A stretch of DNA of 64,000 nucleotides, taken from Gammaproteobacteria bacterium (GTDB taxonomy: Bacteria > Pseudomonadota > Gammaproteobacteria > Enterobacterales > Alteromonadaceae). The translations under genes were made by a program, and so were the position numbers. The notes under the pieces are model-generated. The model was not told the origin of the DNA. It did not search any database and worked only from the letters and a program-made list of their open reading frames with translations. Shown piece by piece: positions 57,471-64,000 of this stretch. The DNA is taken from the NCBI GenBank assembly GCA_018222405.1, contig JAAFAI010000011.1, positions 1-64,000 on the forward strand, read 5' to 3'. Every line of letters begins with the position of its first letter. The stretch's first letter is position 1.

Positions 57471-58976
57471 ATGTCGGAAACCGAAATCAAATTTGTGCTG
57501 CGCGAAGATCCGTTGCCCGCACTTAAAAACAACTTCTTTACCGCCTTAACCTCGCAGGCTATCTCCATTGAGGAGAAAGGTCAGATTGATCTGCTCAATG
57601 ATTATTACGACACCACTGATCACTTGTTTCAGCAAAATAAAATTGGCATGCGGGTGCGCGGTGCCGATGGTCGCTACGAGCAAACGGTAAAAACCACCGG
57701 GCAGGTTAGCGGCGGCCTGCATCAGCGTTTGGAATTTAACGTTGATTTGGATAGTCCGGAACCCGACCTGACCCTGTTTAGTGATGTGCCGTGGCCAGCA
57801 GGGCATCAGGCAGACAAGCTAAACGAACAGTTGGAAAAGCAGTTCGGCACACATTTTAACCGGACTATCTTTGATATCAGTTATCCCGATGCTGAAATTG
57901 AACTGGTTTACGATAACGGTAAAGTTGCTGCACAACAGCAGGAAGCACCAATCCGCGAAATCGAACTTGAGTTAAAAAGCGGCGAGCTCGGCCGTATGTT
58001 TGAGCTGGCAAATCGGCTGGTTGATGCACTGCCGGCAAGGTTAAGTGATACCTCCAAAGCGGCCCAGGGTTATCAGTTACTGCACGGTGTTTCCCACAAA
58101 GTAACGCCGTTACCGGACTTCCTGCCCCTTAAAGATAATATTTCTACCGAAGAAGCTTTTTGCCGGGCGCTGGAATGCGGCCTGGTGCATTGGCAGAAAC
58201 ATGAACACCTGTACTTTGAAACCGGCGCGACCAAAATGCTCACTGAGGTTACCCGGGCAGTGCGAATGCTGCTGCAAACAGTGTCGCTGTATTTACCGGT
58301 TTTGCAATGCCCGGCCATGCTGACACTGCATAAGCAACTGCTCAGTTATGCCGATAACTGGCTATGGCAGGACGATCTGCAGAGTTTACGTTTGTTGCTG
58401 TCGAAGAAGAGTCTGTTTAATAAGAAGCTGTCCCGCTATCCGGCATTGATCAGCTATTTACAGGGGCGTCAGGCCGGACTGGTACAGGCCCATGATCCGG
58501 CCAGCCGACTTTTTCAGCCCGCGCCCTCAAAGCTCAAACTCGCTATTGCTGAGATGCTGCAAAGCAAACCCTGGCGAGCCGAGGTAAAAGGTTATGATAT
58601 GCCGCTGATGGAGCATGCTAAGGGCTGGCTATCGCAGGGCTGGCAAACCATTCTGCAAACCATGCCTATCCAGCGCCGTATGTACGCTTCCAACTATACG
58701 TCGGTAGAAATGCTGTTGCGCCAGACCTTGTTTAACGGCTTTTTACTGGCCGATATGTTTGAAGACAGCCGTGGTCACTTTCGAGCGCCATGGTTGGATA
58801 TTTTAATCGGTATCGATGAACTCAATGCTTTGTTATTATTGAAAAAGTCAATTTTTGATGCCGAGTTGGCTGAGCAACAGGAGTTGCTGGAGTGGGTCCA
58901 TGAGAAAACCCATGGGCTGCTCAATGTGATGGAAAGAAGTCGTCAGGTTGCCATGACCGGCGAAGTGTACTGGTAA
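57471..58976 (+). CDS. ygiF: CYTH-CHAD inorganic triphosphatase
   Basis: 501 residues. The N-terminal CYTH domain (1-210) starts with the ExExK motif (E3, E5, K7) and has YYDTTDHLF and IREIELELKSGE. The C-terminal CHAD domain (about 225-500) is helical and rich in His, Lys and Arg. Such proteins hydrolyse triphosphate (E. coli YgiF) and bind polyphosphate through CHAD. It is divergent from the SH3-type gene. Confidence 0.9.
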   Translation: MSETEIKFVLREDPLPALKNNFFTALTSQAISIEEKGQIDLLNDYYDTTDHLFQQNKIGMRVRGADGRYEQTVKTTGQVSGGLHQRLEFNVDLDSPEPDLTLFSDVPWPAGHQADKLNEQLEKQFGTHFNRTIFDISYPDAEIELVYDNGKVAAQQQEAPIREIELELKSGELGRMFELANRLVDALPARLSDTSKAAQGYQLLHGVSHKVTPLPDFLPLKDNISTEEAFCRALECGLVHWQKHEHLYFETGATKMLTEVTRAVRMLLQTVSLYLPVLQCPAMLTLHKQLLSYADNWLWQDDLQSLRLLLSKKSLFNKKLSRYPALISYLQGRQAGLVQAHDPASRLFQPAPSKLKLAIAEMLQSKPWRAEVKGYDMPLMEHAKGWLSQGWQTILQTMPIQRRMYASNYTSVEMLLRQTLFNGFLLADMFEDSRGHFRAPWLDILIGIDELNALLLLKKSIFDAELAEQQELLEWVHEKTHGLLNVMERSRQVAMTGEVYW

Positions 58977-59002
58977 CCGATTACCACGGAACATAAAACA
59001 TA

Positions 59003-60085
59003 ATGTCCACTCAACAAATGATCCCTCTTTGGAGCGCAGGAGCGCTTACTGTCCTGTGGCTGTGCCTGCTGTTTAAAGTCAGCAGGAACAAGGTTGCAGC
59101 GAAAAGCTATAAGGGATTCTGGCTGGCCATGCTGAGCTGGCCGCTGCTGCTTAGCAGTGAATTATGGCAGCTTGTTGGCGGCGCCTCACCCTGGTTGGCA
59201 GCGGCGGCTGTGGTAGCAATGCCGGTCTTGTTGGCCGGTATTTACCGTAACTTACTTTCGATGCTGTGGCGTAAGCCAAAACTGGTACTGTGGCCGTGTT
59301 ATGTGGCAGGGATTGGATTGTTGATGCTAGTGGCTATTCAGGGTTGGCTGTATGGCAGTGACTGGCACCAATGGCCGGGGTTTGCACCGCTTGGAGAGCC
59401 GCTTAGTTACTGGGCTGTGTATTTAAGTTGTTTGATTGCGGCCTTTCTATTTTTGTACATCAGTATTGTGCTGATTGAGCAATTACAGCAATACCACCAC
59501 GAATTACCCTTACAAGTGGTGGATACCGAAATGTATCACATTAAAGGGCTGAGCGGCGCCAATGGGTTTGCCGTCGGCATGGCTTTCTGCCTGGCGATTA
59601 TGGTTGCCGCGGTTGCGTTTGGCTTTTTACCGCTGACATTCTGGTTGGCCTGGTTTCATCTGGGAGTGGCGCTCACCACGCTGGTGCTGTTGGCACAATT
59701 GAGCCGTGCTCACCGGCCGTCACCGTCGCCCTTCGACCACGACGCCATGAGTAAAGCTCCGAAAATGTCGCAGAGTACCGCTCAGGCGCAATTAAAACGA
59801 GCAGAAGCCGCGGTGATAAGTCAAAAAGCTTACAAAGAAATCGGCCTGACTCTGGCAGTGTTCGCAAAACGGGCCGGCATGTCTGCCAGTGATATTTGCC
59901 TGGCGTTACTGGCGGGTAAGAAAACCCATTTCCGTGGGTTTATCTACCAGTATCGAATGAAGTATGCCAAGCAGGTATTAATGGGTTCTGACACTAAACT
60001 CGACAGTGTTACCAAGCGCCTTAAGCTGGGAGCTAATGGCACCGCCAGTCGCAGCTTTTTAAAATACCTCGAAAGCCGCCGCTAA
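59003..60085 (+). CDS. Membrane protein with C-terminal AraC-type HTH
   Basis: 360 residues. About seven hydrophobic segments lie before residue 240. The C-terminal 85 residues resemble an AraC-family DNA-binding domain: LTLAVFAKRAGMSASDICLA is the first HTH, FRGFIYQYRMKYAKQVLM the linking helix, and SVTKRLKLGANGTASRSFLK the second HTH. This layout suggests a membrane-bound regulator that senses an envelope or small-molecule signal. It lies 26 bp after ygiF in the same direction. Family assignment of the membrane part is not possible. Confidence 0.65.
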   Translation: MSTQQMIPLWSAGALTVLWLCLLFKVSRNKVAAKSYKGFWLAMLSWPLLLSSELWQLVGGASPWLAAAAVVAMPVLLAGIYRNLLSMLWRKPKLVLWPCYVAGIGLLMLVAIQGWLYGSDWHQWPGFAPLGEPLSYWAVYLSCLIAAFLFLYISIVLIEQLQQYHHELPLQVVDTEMYHIKGLSGANGFAVGMAFCLAIMVAAVAFGFLPLTFWLAWFHLGVALTTLVLLAQLSRAHRPSPSPFDHDAMSKAPKMSQSTAQAQLKRAEAAVISQKAYKEIGLTLAVFAKRAGMSASDICLALLAGKKTHFRGFIYQYRMKYAKQVLMGSDTKLDSVTKRLKLGANGTASRSFLKYLESRR

Positions 60086-60103
60086 GATTAAGCGCCACTG
60101 GCG

Positions 60104-60400
<297 letters not shown>

Positions 60401-60468
60401 TTATTTATATGCAAAGCCGTTGACGCCATCGCTTGATTCAGGTCAAAGGCAAAACCGGGTAACCATGA

Positions 60469-61146
60469 TTATTGCTGAAAATGAGTCCGCAGAATCAGAC
60501 TGGTGAACTGTTTACGCAGATAAAAACCCCGCGGGCGGGTCTTAATTTTATTGCCTTCGGCATCCAGAGCATCGGTTAACACCTGACCACTGGCTGCTTT
60601 AGGGCGAAGCTGCATGACTTCGCCATGCCGGGCCGTCACTGACTCAACCTTACCCAGTGCAATCATCTCGGTGAGCTCTTCCCAGTCTTGCTGTAACAGG
60701 GCGTTTTGAGCTTCGTCAGGTTGCCACAGAAAAGGCGTGGCAATGCGCCGTTCAGCAACCGGTATCTGGCGCTCGCCCTCAACGGGTACCCACAGAACAC
60801 ATTGCAGCTTGTTTTTGACATTACAGGTTTGCCAGGTGATTAACGGCGGCAGCAGTAAGGGGGCATAACATACGTAAGTAGTTTCCAGTGGTTGCCCGAA
60901 CTGATTTATCGGCAGGGTTTTAAGCTCAACCCCGAGCTCCGGGAAATCCTGCTGAGGCTTAGAGCCGGCGGTGGCGCCTAACCAGATCTCAATTAACTGA
61001 CCTGTCCAGCCTTTTTGGCGTTTAAAGTCCCGAGGAATGGCAATGCCAGCCATATCAGCCAGTTCGCCAAGAGTGAATCCGGCAATCGCCTGAGCGCGGC
61101 TTTCCAGTTCAGATAAATCAGCGGGTGCAGAGGTTGGTACTTGCAA
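60469..61146 (-). CDS. mutH: DNA mismatch repair endonuclease MutH
   Basis: 225 residues (E. coli 229). The start is TTG with GAAGG before it; there is no ATG nearby. The catalytic triad D67-E74-K76 stands in DFPELGVELKTLP, matching D70, E77, K79 of E. coli. It nicks the unmethylated strand at hemimethylated GATC sites, so dam methylation is expected in this organism. It is divergent from rppH, as in E. coli. Confidence 0.96.
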   Translation of the reverse strand: MQVPTSAPADLSELESRAQAIAGFTLGELADMAGIAIPRDFKRQKGWTGQLIEIWLGATAGSKPQQDFPELGVELKTLPINQFGQPLETTYVCYAPLLLPPLITWQTCNVKNKLQCVLWVPVEGERQIPVAERRIATPFLWQPDEAQNALLQQDWEELTEMIALGKVESVTARHGEVMQLRPKAASGQVLTDALDAEGNKIKTRPRGFYLRKQFTSLILRTHFQQ

Positions 61147-61261
61147 ACCTTCTATCCCTTAAAAAACCATTACGTTAAACATATGTGATAAATACTTTGC
61201 ATGCACAAAGGTTTGTGAAAGAATGCTAACACAGAACAATATAAAGTGCCCGGGAGTCTGA

Positions 61262-61792
61262 GTGATAGATACCGATGGATTCCGTGCGAATGTGGGCATA
61301 GTGATTTGCAACAAAATAGGTCAGGTATTTTGGGCAAGACGTTATGGCCAACATTCATGGCAGTTTCCCCAAGGCGGAATAGATGAAGGGGAAACTGTAG
61401 AGCAGGCAATGTATCGTGAACTGCACGAAGAAGTAGGATTGACGCCGAAAGATGTCAGCATTCTGAGTGTGACCCGAAACTGGGTGCGATACAAACTGCC
61501 CAAACGGTTAATAAGGCAAGGCAGTAATCCGGTTTGTATAGGACAAAAACAAAAATGGTTTTTGTTGCAGCTGGATTGCCAGGACAAAGACGTAGATGTA
61601 CTGAAATCCGGTCATCCGGAATTTGATGACTGGCGCTGGGTGAGTTACTGGTACCCGGTGCGAAATGTGGTGTCCTTTAAGCGCGATGTCTACCGCCGTG
61701 TAATGAAAGAGTTTGCCGGGACGGTGATCACCTCTCAGCCGCGACACCAGCATCATCATTCAAAGCAGCATCGTCGCAAACGACGCGGATAA
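61262..61792 (+). CDS. rppH: RNA pyrophosphohydrolase
   Basis: 176 residues, as in E. coli. The start is GTG with GGGAG before it. The Nudix box [20 protein letters not shown] (38-57, ending VGL) is intact, and the N-terminal [13 protein letters not shown] is the family start. It removes pyrophosphate from 5' ends of mRNA to start decay. The C-terminus is His/Arg-rich. ptsP follows by 14 bp. Confidence 0.97.
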   Translation: MIDTDGFRANVGIVICNKIGQVFWARRYGQHSWQFPQGGIDEGETVEQAMYRELHEEVGLTPKDVSILSVTRNWVRYKLPKRLIRQGSNPVCIGQKQKWFLLQLDCQDKDVDVLKSGHPEFDDWRWVSYWYPVRNVVSFKRDVYRRVMKEFAGTVITSQPRHQHHHSKQHRRKRRG

Positions 61793-61806
61793 GGGTAGGG
61801 TCACTC

Positions 61807-64000
61807 TTGGCGGCAGAAACGGGTAAAAAAAGCAGTATTCTAACGGTACTTAAGAGTATCGTTCAGGAGGTTAACCAAATCCCCCGGTTGACCGATGCAT
61901 TGTTTCGCCTGGCTGAACGCGTTAAGCAAACCATGGGCGTTGACTCCTGCTCCATTTACCTGGCCGACTATAACTCTCAGGCTTTTGTTCTTAAAGCCAC
62001 CGACGGCCTCGCCCCCGACGCTGTAGAGCTGGTTAAAATTGGCTTTTCTGAAGGCCTCATAGGGTTGGTGGGGCAGCGTGAAGAGCCGCTCAATATTCAG
62101 GATGCGCCCAACCACCCCCGCTTTAAACACTACCCGGAAGTTAAAGAAGAAAGTTATCACGCGTTTCTTGGTACCCCTATTATCCATCAGCGTAAGGTGC
62201 TGGGTGTTATCACCATGCAGCAAAGCGCCAAGCGTAAATTCAGTGAAGATGAAGAAGCCTTTCTGGTTACGCTGGCGGCGCAAATAGCGCTGGAAATATC
62301 CCACGCCGAAACCCGTGGCGCCTTGAACCCGATTGCGGGTATTTATGCCGGCCATATTCAAAAGAATGTGCGCGGCGTGCCGGGTTCACCGGGCCTGGCC
62401 ATGGGTGTGGGTTATTCCCCTCATGCGGCCTACACGCTGGCTACCTGGATTGTAAAGCAGTCAGATAATACTCAGCAGGAAATTGACTATTACCGCAAAG
62501 GGGTAGAGATAACCCGTACTCAGGTTGAAGCGCTGTCGCAACGGCTGGAAGGCCAGGTTCCCGATGATGTGCGGGCAATCTTTCAGCTTTACCATCAATT
62601 ACTCGATGCCAACAGTCTGGGTCGGGAGGTCGAGGCAAAAATCCGCGATGGTTGGGATGCTGCGTCATCACTCAAGCTGGTAGTGGAAGCCTATGCTGCC
62701 CGGTTTGAGGCGATGGACGATCCGTATATGCAGGAACGGGCCATCGATATTGTGGATTTATCCAACCGGATCCTGGTCAATATTCTGCAGGTGATCAGTG
62801 GTAAGACGGAATCAGTGAGCGATCGCCCCAGCGAGGCTAGCATCCTGGTGGCTGAAGAAGTTTCCGCGCCAATGCTGGCGGAATTCCCCAAGGAGTTTCT
62901 GGCCGGCATAATATCCATTCGTGGCTCCAATAACTCCCACGCTGCTATTCTGGCCAGAGCCATGGGCGTACCGGCGGTTATGGGCTGTCAGAATGTGTCG
63001 CCGACTCTGCTTGAGAAAAAAGAAATTCTCCTCGACGGCTATGCCGGTGAGGTCATTGTGTCGCCTGAAAAGGCTATCAAGGCTGAGTTCAGTCAACTGA
63101 TAGAGGAAGAAAAACTCCTCTCAGAGCGCATCGACAAAGAAGCCGACAAGCCCTGCGAAAGTGAAGACGGCTGTCGCATTCATTTGCAGGTGAACGCTGG
63201 TTTATCCGCCGAAATTGAAACCGCAGTGCGTTCCGGAAAAGTCGGCATCGGGCTCTATCGTACGGAAATTCCGTTTATGATGCGTGAGCGTTTTCCGTCT
63301 GAAAGCGAGCAGGTTGAGTTGTATCAGAATGTTCTGATGAGCGCGCCTAATCGCGAGATTGTTATGCGTACGCTGGATGTGGGCGGTGATAAACCGTTAC
63401 CGTACTTTCCGATTACCGAAGAAAACCCGTTTTTGGGCTGGCGTGGGATCCGTCTGACCCTGGATCATCCGGAAATTTTTCTGGTCCAAATCCGCGCTAT
63501 GTTACGCGCCAGTATTGGCTTGCAAAATCTCAGTATTATGCTGCCGATGATTTCCAGTGTTGGCGAAGTAAATGAGGCACGCCGGCTGGTGGAGCAGGCC
63601 TTCTTCGAGGTAGAAGAAGAGGCAAGGCTCAAAGGTGAGCGCCTTTATCGGCCGCGTCTGGGGATAATGCTTGAGGTCCCCTCGGTGTTGTATCAACTAC
63701 CGCAGCTGGCTAAAAAGGTCGACTTTTTCTCAGTCGGCAGTAACGATTTAACCCAGTACCTGCTCGCCGTAGATCGAAACAACACGCGGGTAGCCAGCTT
63801 GTATAACAGCTACCATCCGGCTGTACTCTCAGCCTTGTATGACATTGCCAAACAGGCCGACCAGTATCAGGTACCGGTATCAGTGTGTGGGGAAATCGCC
63901 GGTGAACCGGGTGGCGCTATCCTGCTGATGGGGATGGGCTATCGAAAACTCAGTATGAATGCCTTTAACCTGCGAAAAATTAACTGGGTGGTGCGCAATG
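61807..64000 (+). CDS. ptsP: Phosphoenolpyruvate-protein phosphotransferase PtsP (partial)
   Basis: About 731 codons, open to the window end, with its 3' end outside. The start is a TTG at 61807 with AGGGTAGGG before it; no better start is in frame. A GAF domain (about 15-165, DSCSIYLADYNSQAFVLKAT) is followed by an Enzyme I part: PGSPGLAMG, the phospho-His in SNNSHAAILARAMGVPAV (H378), LYRTEIPFM and VPSVLYQLPQLAKKVDFFSV. It is the first enzyme of the nitrogen-type PTS, passing phosphate from PEP to PtsO. It is co-directional with rppH, as in E. coli. Confidence 0.96.
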   Translation, partial: MAAETGKKSSILTVLKSIVQEVNQIPRLTDALFRLAERVKQTMGVDSCSIYLADYNSQAFVLKATDGLAPDAVELVKIGFSEGLIGLVGQREEPLNIQDAPNHPRFKHYPEVKEESYHAFLGTPIIHQRKVLGVITMQQSAKRKFSEDEEAFLVTLAAQIALEISHAETRGALNPIAGIYAGHIQKNVRGVPGSPGLAMGVGYSPHAAYTLATWIVKQSDNTQQEIDYYRKGVEITRTQVEALSQRLEGQVPDDVRAIFQLYHQLLDANSLGREVEAKIRDGWDAASSLKLVVEAYAARFEAMDDPYMQERAIDIVDLSNRILVNILQVISGKTESVSDRPSEASILVAEEVSAPMLAEFPKEFLAGIISIRGSNNSHAAILARAMGVPAVMGCQNVSPTLLEKKEILLDGYAGEVIVSPEKAIKAEFSQLIEEEKLLSERIDKEADKPCESEDGCRIHLQVNAGLSAEIETAVRSGKVGIGLYRTEIPFMMRERFPSESEQVELYQNVLMSAPNREIVMRTLDVGGDKPLPYFPITEENPFLGWRGIRLTLDHPEIFLVQIRAMLRASIGLQNLSIMLPMISSVGEVNEARRLVEQAFFEVEEEARLKGERLYRPRLGIMLEVPSVLYQLPQLAKKVDFFSVGSNDLTQYLLAVDRNNTRVASLYNSYHPAVLSALYDIAKQADQYQVPVSVCGEIAGEPGGAILLMGMGYRKLSMNAFNLRKINWVVRN

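Overview
The window reads as chromosomal DNA of a marine-type gammaproteobacterium, most likely of the Alteromonadales (Alteromonadaceae-like). This is inferred from the housekeeping blocks: rplU-rpmA-obg-folA; ftsB-ispD-ispF-truD-surE-pcm-yqaA-nlpD-rpoS; fadBA; putA without a DNA-binding domain; and mutH/rppH-ptsP. The genus cannot be fixed by reading alone. No tRNA, insertion sequence, prophage or CRISPR array was seen.

Left part (1-31.5 kb): the 3' end of a 5S rRNA with its terminator, about 680 bp of AT-rich spacer with palindromic elements, then a long co-directional run of 20 genes (776-25581, gaps of at most 43 nt and many overlaps). It builds and handles a surface or secreted glycan. 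It holds heptose-nucleotide genes (hddA, hddC), a GT2, a GT4 and a GT39-like transferase, three hexapeptide acyltransferases, two sulfotransferase-fold proteins, a Wzx-like flippase, a membrane-fusion protein with a TolC-like protein, and a 1696-residue thrombospondin-type-3 lipoprotein. Inside it sits a compact module of chorismate lyase-like enzyme, adenylate-forming ligase and acyl carrier protein, which suggests an activated 4-hydroxybenzoyl group used for decoration. Behind the run come a di-heme peroxidase (MauG/CcpA type), gmhA, two more secreted paralogues of a putative glycan-active family, and gmhB. Together gmhA, hddA, gmhB and hddC supply every step from sedoheptulose 7-phosphate to GDP-D-glycero-D-manno-heptose. 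No wza, wzb, wzc or clear wzy is present, so the export route may be unusual.

Middle part (31.5-44.2 kb): a secreted MBL-fold hydrolase, fadA-fadB (beta-oxidation, with a PsrA-like palindrome upstream), slt, pepQ, a ZIP-like transporter, ispB, rplU-rpmA, obg and folA.

Right part (44.2-64 kb): the rpoS-to-ftsB block on the minus strand, a TIGR03545-type protein, putA, an SH3/TIGR04211-type protein, a CYTH-CHAD triphosphatase, a membrane protein with an AraC-like HTH tail, a YfhL-type ferredoxin, mutH, rppH and the first part of ptsP, cut by the window end.

The most interesting material is the glycan locus: a possible phenolic (4-hydroxybenzoyl) decoration route next to a peroxidase, a three-member secreted family of unknown specificity, and a giant calcium-binding-type repeat protein whose repeats keep an exact 411-bp higher-order period.
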